Positions 36,801-44,871 are shown, counted from the first letter of the stretch. The stretch is DNA of 64,000 nt from M3007 sp965249785 (GCA_965249785.1 CBDFMU010000009.1:98011-162010), one strand, 5' to 3'. The notes: generated by a model not told the origin, from the letters alone. Program-made: numbers and translations.

Positions 36801-37014
36801 CAAATGGCAGGGCGGCCTGGGCTATTACGAAAGCACAAAGGATTTGGCCACCAACTTCTTCATTGACTATTTACCGAAGGGCACTTTTGTATTCGAGTAT
36901 CCGCTCGTGGTCAGCCTGCGCGGCGATATGAGTAATGGCGTCACGACGATTCAGTGTATGTATGCGCCGGAATTTACGAGCCATTCCTTGGGGATTCGGG
37001 TGAAGGTGGAGTAA
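30844..37014 (+). CDS. Bacterial alpha-2-macroglobulin family protein
   Basis: This encodes 2056 residues, beginning with a signal/anchor sequence (SPFLTFLLLALLFTFCKS); the Cys could be a poor lipobox. MG-type beta domains include a MG2 region with RARFFTDRALYRPGQTIYFKG-like sequence around residue 615. After a Pro9 tract (~1262) the A2M core starts QETVFFFPELRTDAEGNVIV. The thioester motif CxEQ is present as ECSEQIF (~1506), followed by the alpha/alpha toroid (ALNTLSERQNGDGSWPWFPGG...ITQYLVEGFAHLQRLG) and a receptor-binding-like end. Such proteins trap proteases covalently in the periplasm or at the surface. No penicillin-binding protein 1C gene is adjacent. A C/G-rich palindrome encodes APLPPLGGGNAPL at about 35453-35491. 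Confidence 0.9.
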   Translation: MINNRFISPFLTFLLLALLFTFCKSMGKKDQSATTPINDKTKLEMPKPAQPFAGNYSDDWKIVDSLERQGLFKSALEKVEAIHARARTDKNSPQAVKALLFRGKYTTMLKEDGLTKAIQNFEEETKSAQQPERAVLQSMLAQLYATYLQNQAWKIKSRTPIPDGEGGDILTWSAAQIERHALDLYQASLQDEKLLQSTPVENFRDITTASQGDTVNGQVLRPTLYDLLAQRALLHFANERNYLTEPAYKFDLDGENAFAPAAEFVKIKFDSPDSTSNKLLAINLFQRVLTAHLSNSEPSALIDADLARLQFVHNNSVREDKDRLYENALEMLHKKHYDHPSDAEIVYRLSEYLYNLPTGDKGAQAKRAVTECEDAIKRHPNTYGAQLCLQLLNNIRAMVLTTQTEEVYLPETSMLLSLSFRNLTSVWTKVVRVPDDPDIWVNIPYDKKLDYLNGLQGLQNRTWKIADPGDFQPHRTEIAIEPLPLGNYWVLVSANINFDPKKGPVSFSNFNCSNLAAVQYQQEGVSRFVVANRQTGLPVAGAKLDFFNRDYRNNNRNRLVGTTNTDANGIAVAALQKESYAQVRASLAGDSLWIGQAQNYQYERPTPEGRQARFFTDRALYRPGQTIYFKGVLYKSKPDGQPQIIPNQAVTVRFLDVNQQEKGQLKLRSNEFGTFNGAFTAPASGLTGSMSITITEGYGQASFNVEEYKRPKFEVTFKPVEGAFKLDETVTVRGEAKAYAGSNVDGAQVRYRVVRVARFPFYDYGWSRKIFPPWRTDEMEITNGELTTDANGGFEVKFTAIPDRSIPKKEQPIFDYTVFADVTDINGETRSSQQFVSVAYIALQVDLGVPATIELDSLRRVSINTTNLASQFQAASGEITLQRLVEPKTFYINRYWERPDLATIPKENFEQMFPDYAWKDEDNPEKWDRQDQTIRFPFNTATSKTVDLNNGQIKAGYYLLLLKTKDAFGQEVEIKRVVRVWDNTNRATQFVEPTANAEKTLFAPGETARIWLGGKASPLHFFFARERNGKLENSRWLTANGATSVEIPVAENDRGGISGHYFTVKNNRIYTSNITLNVPWTNKELTITYETFRDKLAPGQQEEWRLKISGPKKEKVAAEMVAAMYDASLDQFLPHSWEQIYFPSQGTEIFLAAANFGQNSGEIRYDREYGPGQPVRVYRELNWFDFPMYGGGRMYRSRAMADGAVAYEAAPMAAPMAAQAAGGAPGKKEKASDGAFDKETGEEDSAAMSQQTNQSQAVPPPPPPPPPGSIRTNLQETVFFFPELRTDAEGNVIVKFKMNEALTRWKFLAFAHTKELQQALSTKEVVTQKELMILANAPRFMREGDEMEFSAKVSNLSKEALTGTATLNLMDASTLQPVDADFGNAGASHTTAFTVQPGQSAPLAWKIKVPAGKVNGLTWQIYADGKKFRDGEESTIPVVTNRMLVTETLPITVRGGQTKSFVFENLKNDSKTLVSQRYTLEFTSNPVWYAVQSLPYLMEYPHECSEQIFSRFYANTLASSVTQKLPNIRRMYDRWKAAPLPPLGGGNAPLASNLSKNQELKSALLEETPWVLDAQSEEQQKQNIALLFDLNRMADEQERALNTLSERQNGDGSWPWFPGGRGDWYITQYLVEGFAHLQRLGAFDPETDQHTRNMVDQAMGFCDAQMLKQYRELETLVQAGKAKWEDDHLDGLLIHYLYAKSFSKIDRPSKEYAYYLNQAEKYWLGKGLYQEGLLALAMHRAGRTEAAGRIVASLRERATQKEELGMYWPNDWGYYWYQLPVETQALMVEVFSEVAQDQKAVEELRIWLLKNKQTNRWESTKATSEAVYALLLGTGQPTAANWLNNTKTVQVSLGGKDLKPSEVEPGTGYFKQSWEGPKVQKSWSDIKVENPNSNIVWGAAYWQYFEDLDKIKSFQKTPLTIVKQLYKETNSPTGPVLTLLTEGSKLHPGDRLKVRIEIRVDREMEYVHLKDMRAAGFEPTNVLSQYKWQGGLGYYESTKDLATNFFIDYLPKGTFVFEYPLVVSLRGDMSNGVTTIQCMYAPEFTSHSLGIRVKVE

Positions 37015-37031
37015 GTTTTGGAGTTATAAGT

Positions 37032-37061
37032 GATGAGTTATGCCGATATGGGTAACTCATC
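37032..37061 (+). terminator. First hairpin after the alpha-2-macroglobulin gene
   Basis: Stem GATGAGTTA / TAACTCATC, 12-base loop, followed by GCTCATTTTTT. Confidence 0.6.
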
Positions 37062-37077
37062 GCTCATTTTTTGAGGA

Positions 37078-37116
37078 AACCGGCTGCTTCGCTTTGAGCG
37101 GGGCAGCCGGTTTTTT
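37078..37116 (+). terminator. Second, stronger terminator after the alpha-2-macroglobulin gene
   Basis: Perfect 10-base stem AACCGGCTGC / GCAGCCGGTT followed by a T run (37111-37116). It sits between converging genes. Confidence 0.8.
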
Positions 37117-37120
37117 GGTT

Positions 37121-37423
37121 TTAAAACCGCTCCGCCCGCTCCGTAGCCGCCTCCGCCAAACGCAGCGAAGACACCGCATTATTTTCATCAATCATCCGCT
37201 GATGAGAGTCATCCAGCATCCAGTTCCATTGATCAGTGAGCATAGAAACTACTAATTGCTGATAACGATCCATTTTATCGGCCACGTCCCCGGCTTCCAG
37301 CGTGATTAATATATCGTAATGAATATCCTGAAATTTGCCCCGGACAGTTTGTGGTCCTTCCATCTGCGCCAGCAGGACGCCATTGGGAAATAGTTGTTTG
37401 AGTTTCTCAAAATGCTGTGGCAC
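37121..37423 (-). CDS. Gfo/Idh/MocA oxidoreductase, C-terminal part (frameshifted)
   Basis: The frame carries FEKLKQLFPNGVLLAQMEGP through DQWNWMLDDSHQRMIDENNAVSSLRLAEAA, the C-terminal substrate-domain end of the oxidoreductase at 37407-38231. Removing one A from the A4 run at 37409-37412 joins the frames as SATAFEKLKQ. The opening Met (MPQH) is not a real start. Confidence 0.75.
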   Translation of the reverse strand: MPQHFEKLKQLFPNGVLLAQMEGPQTVRGKFQDIHYDILITLEAGDVADKMDRYQQLVVSMLTDQWNWMLDDSHQRMIDENNAVSSLRLAEAATERAERF

Positions 37424-38231
37424 TCAATAAACCATGCAACCGAATTTTCACCGGCACCCATTCGTACAAAGTAATGTCGCCGCGATCAAATTGCAGGCGC
37501 ATTTCCTGTCGGTCTAATACTTTGGGCTGATTGAAACCGTGATAGAAATTCACGGGGCCTTGTGGATACATGACCGTGGCTTGCACGCGATCAATTACTT
37601 GTCCTTCTATATTTGGCCTTTGTATTTGTAGAGAACTCACTAGTTTTCCGGCACCCAACCAGCCATCAAACATATCGAAGAAATGGACACCGTGTTCAAT
37701 GAAGATACCACCGCTTTTTTCCAGGTTCCAAAACCAGTGTTCTGGAACTAATTTTTCGTCGCTGGCGTAGTTTTCAAAGAAGCCATGCACAAAATCGCCC
37801 AGCCACTTTTCTGCTATAATGGTCTGAACAACTGCATATAGTGGATTATAACGTTGCATTAAATTGACTACATACAGCAATTGATGCGCACGAGCATAAG
37901 CAGCCAATTCTTCGGCTTCACTGGTGCGTAGAGCCGCCGGTTTTTCACAAATAACGTGTTTTCCTGCTTCTAATGCTTGTTTGGATTGTGCATAATGTAA
38001 ATAAGGGGGTGTAGCAATATAAATAAGGTTAATATTAGTATCTGCTAATAATAAACTATAATTATTATAGATTTTTGCTTCTAATTCAGAGGCTAATTGC
38101 TCAGCCGCCAATAAATTAACATCGGTTATAGCAATCACCCGAACGCCCGGTATTTTCAAAAAAGCCTTTGCCGCAAAAGCGGCGAAACCTCCTGCACCGA
38201 CGATGCCGATATTTAGTTTGTTGTTCATCAT
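37407..38231 (-). CDS. Gfo/Idh/MocA-family oxidoreductase, N-terminal part (frameshifted)
   Basis: Rossmann fold at the N-terminus (LNIGIVGAGGFAAFAAKAFL), then YIATPPYLHYAQSKQALEAGKHVICEKPAA with the EKP motif, and the catalytic-type His in SGGIFIEHGVHFFDM. The family uses NAD(P) to oxidise or reduce sugars and related compounds. The substrate is unknown. This frame ends at LLSATAF because of a one-base excess in an A4 run. With the C-terminal part (37121-37423) the protein is about 370 residues, as expected. No linked sugar gene was seen. Confidence 0.85.
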   Translation of the reverse strand: MMNNKLNIGIVGAGGFAAFAAKAFLKIPGVRVIAITDVNLLAAEQLASELEAKIYNNYSLLLADTNINLIYIATPPYLHYAQSKQALEAGKHVICEKPAALRTSEAEELAAYARAHQLLYVVNLMQRYNPLYAVVQTIIAEKWLGDFVHGFFENYASDEKLVPEHWFWNLEKSGGIFIEHGVHFFDMFDGWLGAGKLVSSLQIQRPNIEGQVIDRVQATVMYPQGPVNFYHGFNQPKVLDRQEMRLQFDRGDITLYEWVPVKIRLHGLLSATAF

Positions 38232-38249
38232 TAGTAATTAGTAACTAAA

Positions 38250-38678
38250 TCAACCCACGACTTCAGTACGGGTTTTGCACTGGGTCATCAAGAAGGAAAA
38301 ACGGGCAAAATCGACCGTTTTCCATTAGAAATAGATGTTCATTGACGTATTGGTTAATCCAATCACTGCCCTTACGCAAAGGTTTCGATGGACCACCAGT
38401 GGCTGATGCGCATTATCCCACTGGCGTGCCAGTTGGTGCGATTATTTATGTTGAAACGGGGCGTGTCATGCAAATCTTCTTTTTTAAAAGAGAGGACTAA
38501 CCGTTGTTGTGCTTCGAATCCTTTGATATGATGGGTGGCGTAGTAGGGAATATAAACTAAAAAGTTCATCACAATTTAATTTTTCCCCAAATATACCTAC
38601 ACTTATGCTTACCGCAAAATGGATTAACTAATATGTCAAGCAACCCAGTGCAAAAGCCGTATTAAAATCGTGGGTTGA
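38250..38678. mobile_element. Inverted-repeat-bounded element of about 430 bases (MITE-like)
   Basis: Imperfect arms at 38250-38285 and 38643-38678 (TCAACCCACGACTTCAGTAC / GTGGGTTGA type, about 31 of 36 matching) flank 357 bases. A minus-strand ORF of 66 codons lies inside. No transposase is recognisable. It may be a non-autonomous element or a passenger repeat. Confidence 0.5.
38372..38572 (-). CDS. Small hypothetical protein inside the inverted-repeat element
   Basis: 66 residues starting MMNFLVYIPYYATHHIKGFE, then RLVLSFKKEDLHDTPRFNI and WHASGIMRISHWWSIETFA. No family was recognised. It is basic, aromatic-rich and lacks a signal peptide. The placement between inverted arms suggests it travels with the element. 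It may not be a real gene. Confidence 0.3.
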   Translation of the reverse strand: MMNFLVYIPYYATHHIKGFEAQQRLVLSFKKEDLHDTPRFNINNRTNWHASGIMRISHWWSIETFA

Positions 38679-38838
38679 AACGACATCTGTTCGCTTTTTG
38701 CAAAAATTCGGGATGACTCATATTCTGATATAGAAACTTGCTTAGGAATGTGTAAAAAACAAGTTGTGAACTTTTACGCCTTCGATTGTCATGTCGCATT
38801 CTTTACGATATGACAACTTACGTAAGACAGAATGGTGC

Positions 38839-38941
38839 TATAGTCAGTTTAGAGTGGTTTAGAATGTTTAGAAGGGTTTAGTTCTTGATCATCAGTCCTT
38901 TACATTCAGTCTCTATTCAGAACCACTTTGCGTTGACTATA
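38839..38941 (+). repeat. Dispersed repeat family A, copy 3
   Basis: A 103-base copy with the clearest ends: TATAGTCA at the left and its inverse TGACTATA at the right. The interior has AGAGTGGTTTAGAATG and TTCAGAACCACTTTGCGT, as in the other copies. Confidence 0.6.
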
Positions 38942-38980
38942 ACTTATTATTTACTTATTTGCTGATTACAATTTGCCCAT

Positions 38981-39481
38981 TTAATTTCCATACACTTTCT
39001 TCCCCTTCTGCAGCCACACGCCCCACGTCCAGCTATACGCGTGTACACGCTCGGTCGGGCCTACGCTATCCACCACTGGATGCCCTTGATTGACCCATTC
39101 AAAGATGCCGCCATATAAGTTGGAGACGTTGGTATATCCTGCTGCCTGCAATTGCTCGGCTACTTTCTCGCTGCGGTAGCCTACGGAGCAATACACCACC
39201 ACATGAGCATTCTTGGATATATCGGGTAAGGCGGCAACCGTAAAATGATCGTAGCCTACCGGAATAGCCCCGGCCAAATGGCTCACCGCAAACTCTGCCG
39301 ACTCGCGCGCATCCAGAAAAACCAAGGTGGACGCATCGGTGGCGGCCTCTTGCACCTGTATTTCTGGCACGCTATGGTGGAGCAGGCCTTTGAGCATCAG
39401 ACTGTACGATTCGCTTTTTACCTGGGCAAAAGTTACCATCGTCAAAAGTAGCAAGCAGGAAGCAAGCAGGGCTTTTTTCAT
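38981..39481 (-). CDS. Secreted single-domain rhodanese-like protein
   Basis: 166 residues from the ATG at 39481 (MKKALLASCLLLLTMVTFAQ), or 168 from 39487. The signal peptide is clear. The rhodanese domain has LVFLDARESAEFAVSHLAGAIPVGYDHF, the active-site loop VVYCSVGYRSEKVAE with the catalytic Cys, and NLYGGIFEWVNQGHPV. Such domains transfer sulfane sulfur or bind thiols; a periplasmic role is implied by the signal peptide. It is transcribed in the same direction as prs but separated from it by two hairpins. Confidence 0.87.
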   Translation of the reverse strand: MKKALLASCLLLLTMVTFAQVKSESYSLMLKGLLHHSVPEIQVQEAATDASTLVFLDARESAEFAVSHLAGAIPVGYDHFTVAALPDISKNAHVVVYCSVGYRSEKVAEQLQAAGYTNVSNLYGGIFEWVNQGHPVVDSVGPTERVHAYSWTWGVWLQKGKKVYGN

Positions 39482-39595
39482 CCGCAAGGATAGATAAATT
39501 GTGGAGAAGGACTAGCAACCAACGAAAAGAGGAATTTGTTCAAAGACAGTTTGCATCTCGCAGATGTCGCTGCACTCCATTTTCCCCAAAACGAA

Positions 39596-39628
39596 GTACC
39601 CGGCCACTCCACAAGGAGCGCCGGGCAC
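39596..39628 (-). terminator. GC-rich hairpin between prs and the rhodanese gene
   Basis: Outer stem CCCGGC / GCCGGG with an inner CTCC / GGAG. No U run follows. It lies downstream of a better terminator and may be a back-up or a repeat. Confidence 0.4.
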
Positions 39629-39672
39629 TTTAGATTTTGAGGAAACCAAGACGAGGGCCGATTGAAAAAAAA

Positions 39673-39705
39673 ATTCCTACTGCCAAAAGGGACAGCAGTA
39701 GGAAT
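39673..39705 (-). terminator. Intrinsic terminator of prs
   Basis: Read on the minus strand: stem ATTCCTACTGC / GCAGTAGGAAT (11 pairs) followed by a run of about nine T residues (the A run 39665-39673 on the plus strand). It lies about 115 bases past the prs stop. The spacer 39482-39818 holds only this and the second hairpin. Confidence 0.8.
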
Positions 39706-39818
39706 ATCAAAACATACTATGAGAAAACTTGTCTGCAAGATAAACGCACGTCGCTCGAAGAGAAAACATCTTTTTAGGGAACGGTCGTTTTCACGAGACA
39801 ACGGTAGTGAAATCAGTT

Positions 39819-40748
39819 TTATCCCATAAATAGTGCCGCAATCGACTTGTGTTCCACCGTATTTCGGATGGCGCGTGAGAAAAGTTTGGCCGTCGAAAGT
39901 ACTTTAATTTTCGGCGATTCCTGGCGTAATGGAATGGTATCACAGACGATTAGCTCGGTCAATTGTGACTTTTCGATGTTCTCATAAGCCTTTCCCGACA
40001 GCACTGGATGGGTACAAATGGCTCGCACCGATCGCGCTCCTTTCTCGATGATCGCGTCCGCCGCTTTACAGAGCGTGCCAGCGGTGTCCACCAAATCGTC
40101 CACCAGCACCACATCGGCCCCTTTCACGTCGCCAATGACGGTCATGGAAGCCACTTCGTTAGCCTTGGTGCGGTATTTATCGCAGATGACCAGTTCGCGT
40201 TTGAAGCGCATGGAGTAGGTCCGCGCCCGTTTCACACCGCCCACATCGGGGCTGGCAAAAATGGTGTTCGACATATCCTGGCTTTCCAAATAAGGCATAT
40301 AAATCGCCTCCGAACGCAGGTGATCTACCGGAATATCGAAAAAACCCTGCACCTGATCGGCATGAAGATCCATCGTCATAATGCGATTGGCTCCGGCGGC
40401 GGTGAGGATATTGGCGACCAGTTTGGCCGTGATCGGTACGCGCGGCTTGTCTTTCCGATCCTGGCGAGCATAACCAAAATAAGGAATTACGGCGGTGATA
40501 TAGCCCGCCGAAGCGCGTTTGGCGGTGTCAATCCAGAGCAGCAGCTCAACGAGATTGTCGTGGGGCTGGCAAGTACTTTGGATAAAAAACGCAAAAGAGC
40601 CGCGTACACTTTCGTTGATAATTGTCTGCATTTCGCCATCACTGAAACGAGCCAGCGTAGTATCGCCCAATTGGGCATCAAAATGAAACGCAATATCGCT
40701 ACCCAATTGCTGGGAAGCCGTACAGGCAAAGAGTTTTACTTCGGGCAT
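39819..40748 (-). CDS. prs: Ribose-phosphate pyrophosphokinase
   Basis: 309 residues from the ATG at 40748, the normal Prs length; the frame opens at 40820 but upstream codons overlap the promoter. Motifs: FSDGEMQTIINESVRG, YFGYARQDRKDKPR (catalytic and PRPP loop), DLHADQVQGFFDIPVDHL and the PRPP-binding VVLVDDLVDTAGTLCKAA. It makes PRPP from ribose 5-phosphate and ATP for nucleotide, histidine and NAD synthesis. Also visible is FASPDVGGVKRARTYS. It has its own promoter and terminator, so it is monocistronic here. Confidence 0.95.
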   Translation of the reverse strand: MPEVKLFACTASQQLGSDIAFHFDAQLGDTTLARFSDGEMQTIINESVRGSFAFFIQSTCQPHDNLVELLLWIDTAKRASAGYITAVIPYFGYARQDRKDKPRVPITAKLVANILTAAGANRIMTMDLHADQVQGFFDIPVDHLRSEAIYMPYLESQDMSNTIFASPDVGGVKRARTYSMRFKRELVICDKYRTKANEVASMTVIGDVKGADVVLVDDLVDTAGTLCKAADAIIEKGARSVRAICTHPVLSGKAYENIEKSQLTELIVCDTIPLRQESPKIKVLSTAKLFSRAIRNTVEHKSIAALFMG

Positions 40749-40817
40749 GATCAGGCCGGAATCGGATACTATGGGTGGAAGAGAAATAGGTGAAACCAAG
40801 AAACGAAAATTTTCAGG

Positions 40818-40825
40818 CAAAAGTA
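40818..40825 (-). promoter_or_regulatory. -7 promoter element for prs
   Basis: The minus strand reads TACTTTTG, 70 bases upstream of the ATG at 40748; it lies at the opening of the longer frame, which favours the downstream start. Confidence 0.45.
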
Positions 40826-41156
40826 AATCGGACAGCAGAGGAATTGCGGGATTCGGCGGATTGATTTGAAATGGAAATAAGTTTGTCCAATTTTAGCTAT
40901 TCTCTTCGTTTATGCATATTCCCAAAAGATAGGTGTAGCAGATAAATATTTAACAATATATTAAACTAAATTTTCAGATTTAGACATATTTTATTTTGTC
41001 TAAAATTACAAAAACGCACTTTTTAAGACGATTAAAAAAAGCTGTTCGTATTCATTGGAGATAAATCCAGCCGCCACCATGTCTGACAAACGTCATAATC
41101 TTGACCGCCGTTGGCAAAACCACACTTTTTGTAGGCCTTGGCGCAACATGGATTTC

Positions 41157-41164
41157 TACCTTTG
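41157..41164 (+). promoter_or_regulatory. Candidate -7 element upstream of the M36 peptidase gene
   Basis: TACCTTTG, 160 bases before the ATG. The rest of the spacer 40826-41324 is AT-rich with no gene or repeat that I could see. Confidence 0.3.
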
Positions 41165-41324
41165 ACCTTCCCAGTTGCTCCGAAATTCATTTTTCAAAGT
41201 AGTCTGCCCCAAACCAGGCAGCCCACTTTTCGTATAACTTGCTGATAATTAGCACCTTGCTTTATTAGCACATTATTTATCAATTATTACTCTCCGCTTT
41301 TTCACCAAATCCAATTTTCTGGAC

Positions 41325-44300
41325 ATGCGTTTTTTCTTACCTACCCGCTTCGGACTGATTGTCAGCCTGCTGATATGTGCGGCCCAAGTGCTTTCAGCAC
41401 AAAGTGCCCGCGAAAATGCCCTGCGTTTTTTGCGCGATCATCCCACCAAATTCGGACTATCCGCCGCCGATGTGGCTGATGTCCGCGTGACAGACGAATA
41501 TACTACGCAACATAATGGCGTGACCCACGTCTGGTTGCAACAGCAGTATGACGGCATTCCGGTGTTCAATGCGCTGTTTGGTCTGCACCAGCTGCCCAGT
41601 GGGGAGATCGTTCATGCAGGCCACCGCTTCGAGGCAAACTTGCAACAGCGCGTCAATACCACCGCGCCTTCGCTCAGTGCCTACAAAGCCCTGGAAATCG
41701 CAATGGCCAATCTCGGTTTCAGCGGCTTTGCCGTACCGAGTCTGCGCCAGAAAATCAACGACCGCAATTTTGTTTTTGAGGGTGGTGCCATTTCCAAAAC
41801 CGCCATTCCCGTTTCCATCTGTTACGTACCGACTACGGACAAAAAAATACGCCTGGCGTGGACGATGATTATCCAGCAGGCCAACACCGCCGACCTCTGG
41901 AATATGCGCGTGGATGCCCAAACGGGCCTGGTGATCGGTAAATTCAACCAGACATCTTATTGCAAACCTGAGCATCTTGGTCACCTCGCAGAAGACTGTA
42001 CCGAGGAGGCTTCTTCCCCGGTCGCCACGGCGAAACAGGCTGCCGCAGTTGCAGACGGCTCCTTCGCTGGCGAGCAGTATCGGGTATTTCCATTACCCAT
42101 TGAAAGTCCCGCACACGGCAATCGCCAGTTGCTGTTGAATCCAGCCAGCCCAACTGCCTCGCCTTTTGGGTGGCTCGACGTAAATGGTCAAGCGGGTGCA
42201 GAATATACCTACACACGTGGCAATAACGTATTTGCCTACGATGATGCCGACAACAACGATACAGCACCGACCATCCCGGGTGCCGATGCGGGCGCTTCGC
42301 TCAATTTCGACTTTGCTTTTGATGGCAATGCCGAACCCACCACCAATCTGAATGCGGCTATTACTAACCTGTTCTATATGAACAACATGATGCACGACAT
42401 CACGTACGGGTTTGGTTTTAATGAGGCAGCCGGTAATTTTCAGGTCAGAAACCACACGGGCCAGGGCGTTGGCAATGATGACGTGCAGGCCGAAGCCGTA
42501 GACGGCGGCGGCGAAAACAACGCGAATTTCAGCACCCCCGCCGATGGCGGTCAGGGCCGGATGCAGATGTACCGCTGGGGCCGGGCTGGGGGAAAAATCC
42601 TCAATGTCACCGCGCCAGCACCAGCAGTTGGGTCGTATTTTGCTTCGGCATCCGATACTTGGGGTGGTGCTATTACCGAGGTGCCGGTGACGGGTGAGGT
42701 CGTTATCTCTGACGATGGCACTGGCTCCTCCGACTCCACCAAAGGCTGCAACCCACCGGTCAACAATCTGGTGGGTAAGATTGCGATGGTGGATCGTGGC
42801 GTATGCCAATTTGGTCTTAAAGCCCTGGTCGCCCAACAAGCCGGTGCTATTGCCTGTATTATCTGCAATTATGAGGAAGGCACCATCGGCATGGCAGCTG
42901 GTTTGTCAGGTGCAGAGGTTACTATTCCGGTTGTGATGCTCCAAAAGTCCGATTGTGATTATTTAAAGCAATTCGTTGGCAATGGCCTGATCGTATCGCT
43001 GGCACAACCGGCAGTCGCTGGCCCTGATTTTCTCGACGGCGATTTTGATAATGGCGTGATTGCCCACGAATATGGCCACGGTATTTCTACCCGCCTCACC
43101 GGCGGTCCCAGCAACAGCGGTTGCCTCAGCAATGACGAACAAATGGGCGAAGGCTGGAGCGACTTTTTTGCGCTGGTTACCACCGTCCGTCCGGGCGACA
43201 TCGGTACTAAAAAACGGGGGGTCGGCACATATGTCGTTCGTCAGGAAAACAACGACGTGGGCATCCGGCGTTATCCATATTCAACGGACATGACCATTGA
43301 TCCAGTCACTTTTGCTACGGTAGCCGAAAACACGGAAGTACACGCGCTCGGAGAAGTCTGGACGGCGATGATCTGGGACTTGTATTGGGCAATGGTGGAA
43401 AAATACGGCTATGAGCAGGACCTCAGCAACACTGCCAGCGGCAACCACCGAGCCATCCAATTGGTGATAGATGGCATGAAGCTACAGCCTTGCGATCCCG
43501 GTTTTATTGATGGCCGCGATGCCATTATATTGGCAGATAAAATAAATTACGGCGGTGTAGATACCTGCCTGATTGTGAATGCTTTCGCTCGCCGGGGTAT
43601 GGGCGTGGGGGCTAATCAGGGCGACAACCTCAATGCTGGCGACGGGGTGGAAAATTTCGATCCGATCCCCCGGTGTTTGAAAGAATTGAAAATCAAAAAA
43701 GTCTGTACGCCCACCATCCAGCCGGGCGGCACAGCCACTTTTACGATTACCGTGACCAATCATAAAGATGATCCTACTTCCAATACCATCGTGACTGACG
43801 AACTGCCAACTGGCTTGACTTTCGTGTCCGCTTCCAATGGCGGAACGTATGATAACGGTTTGGTAGTCTGGCATTTAGGCTCGGTGGCCAGTGGACAGGT
43901 CATTACCCTTACCTACTCGGCCAAGTACCTGCCCAATACTGGTTCGCCCTTGCTGTTTCAGGATTTACTGGATACAGACGACAACTGGACGGGTCTGGCC
44001 CTGAAAGGTTCCGAAACGTTTTTCTTACAAAGCGACGTGGTAAAAGCCGGTACTGCCGCCTGGAAAGGCTCGGAATCTTCCACCGAAGAAACCGATCTGG
44101 TACTCGAACAAGCTGGCGATCCAATCATTATTTCCGGTACCCAACCGACGCTGCGCTTCTGGCATCAGTACGATACCGAAAAAGGAGCCGATGCGGGTTT
44201 TCTCGAAGTACAAAGAGTGGGTGAAAACCAATGGCTGCGCTTCGAAGCCAGTAAAATAGTGCGTGGCCCTTATAGCGGCAGAATCCCGTATGGCACGTTC

Positions 44301-44852
44301 GCTATTCCATATATCAGCGGCTTTTCCGGCAATTCCGATGGCTGGCAGCAGTCCTATGTTGATATGAGTGACTACGCTGGCGAAGAAGTGCACGTGCGTT
44401 TTCGCTTTGGTACCGATGCGGCTACCGGAGTAGTAGATGGCGGCTGGATTGTAGATGATTTGCAGTTGCTCGACCTCATTAACTTCGATGGAACGGCTAC
44501 GGTCACTTCTACCGAGGGCGATGTAGCGTCTTCCAATGCGCCTGAAAAGGGTGTGATTATAGACGCTGGCAATATCGTTGCCACCGAGGAGCCGACCAAT
44601 ACCTTTGGTTTGTCTGTGCAGCCCAATCCAGCCGACGATCTGTTGCACCTGCGCCTGGCTACGGCCCTCAACGGCCCGGTACAAGTATCGCTGATCGGTA
44701 CGGACGGGCGTTTGGCTCTTCGTCGCCAGTTGAATAATTTCGCCGCCGGACAAGTGTTGACGCTTGAAGTACAGCAAATCCCTGCTGGCCTGTATCTGGT
44801 GCGCGTGGAAAGCGCAACGGGCAGCAGCGTGACGAAAGTGGTAATTCGATAA
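41325..44852 (+). CDS. Secreted M36 (fungalysin-like) metallopeptidase with PA, DUF11-like and T9SS domains
   Basis: 1175 residues. A signal peptide (LIVSLLICAAQVLSAQ) is followed by an FTP/propeptide region. The catalytic domain has the zinc motif in GVIAHEYGHGISTRLTGG and the third ligand Glu in MGEGWSDFFAL. A PA-like insertion (~480-560: NLVGKIAMVDRGVCQFGLKA...GAIACIICNYEEG) precedes it, as in bacterial fungalysins. A DUF11/CARDB-like domain (TPTIQPGGTATFTITVTNH) follows, then a jelly-roll-like region (WIVDDLQLLDL). The end is a type A sorting domain (VQPNPADDLLHLRL, then PAGLYLVRVESATGSSVTKVVIR). It is secreted by T9SS and digests external protein. Confidence 0.93.
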   Translation: MRFFLPTRFGLIVSLLICAAQVLSAQSARENALRFLRDHPTKFGLSAADVADVRVTDEYTTQHNGVTHVWLQQQYDGIPVFNALFGLHQLPSGEIVHAGHRFEANLQQRVNTTAPSLSAYKALEIAMANLGFSGFAVPSLRQKINDRNFVFEGGAISKTAIPVSICYVPTTDKKIRLAWTMIIQQANTADLWNMRVDAQTGLVIGKFNQTSYCKPEHLGHLAEDCTEEASSPVATAKQAAAVADGSFAGEQYRVFPLPIESPAHGNRQLLLNPASPTASPFGWLDVNGQAGAEYTYTRGNNVFAYDDADNNDTAPTIPGADAGASLNFDFAFDGNAEPTTNLNAAITNLFYMNNMMHDITYGFGFNEAAGNFQVRNHTGQGVGNDDVQAEAVDGGGENNANFSTPADGGQGRMQMYRWGRAGGKILNVTAPAPAVGSYFASASDTWGGAITEVPVTGEVVISDDGTGSSDSTKGCNPPVNNLVGKIAMVDRGVCQFGLKALVAQQAGAIACIICNYEEGTIGMAAGLSGAEVTIPVVMLQKSDCDYLKQFVGNGLIVSLAQPAVAGPDFLDGDFDNGVIAHEYGHGISTRLTGGPSNSGCLSNDEQMGEGWSDFFALVTTVRPGDIGTKKRGVGTYVVRQENNDVGIRRYPYSTDMTIDPVTFATVAENTEVHALGEVWTAMIWDLYWAMVEKYGYEQDLSNTASGNHRAIQLVIDGMKLQPCDPGFIDGRDAIILADKINYGGVDTCLIVNAFARRGMGVGANQGDNLNAGDGVENFDPIPRCLKELKIKKVCTPTIQPGGTATFTITVTNHKDDPTSNTIVTDELPTGLTFVSASNGGTYDNGLVVWHLGSVASGQVITLTYSAKYLPNTGSPLLFQDLLDTDDNWTGLALKGSETFFLQSDVVKAGTAAWKGSESSTEETDLVLEQAGDPIIISGTQPTLRFWHQYDTEKGADAGFLEVQRVGENQWLRFEASKIVRGPYSGRIPYGTFAIPYISGFSGNSDGWQQSYVDMSDYAGEEVHVRFRFGTDAATGVVDGGWIVDDLQLLDLINFDGTATVTSTEGDVASSNAPEKGVIIDAGNIVATEEPTNTFGLSVQPNPADDLLHLRLATALNGPVQVSLIGTDGRLALRRQLNNFAAGQVLTLEVQQIPAGLYLVRVESATGSSVTKVVIR

Positions 44853-44871
44853 AAATCAAAATGCAATGAGC

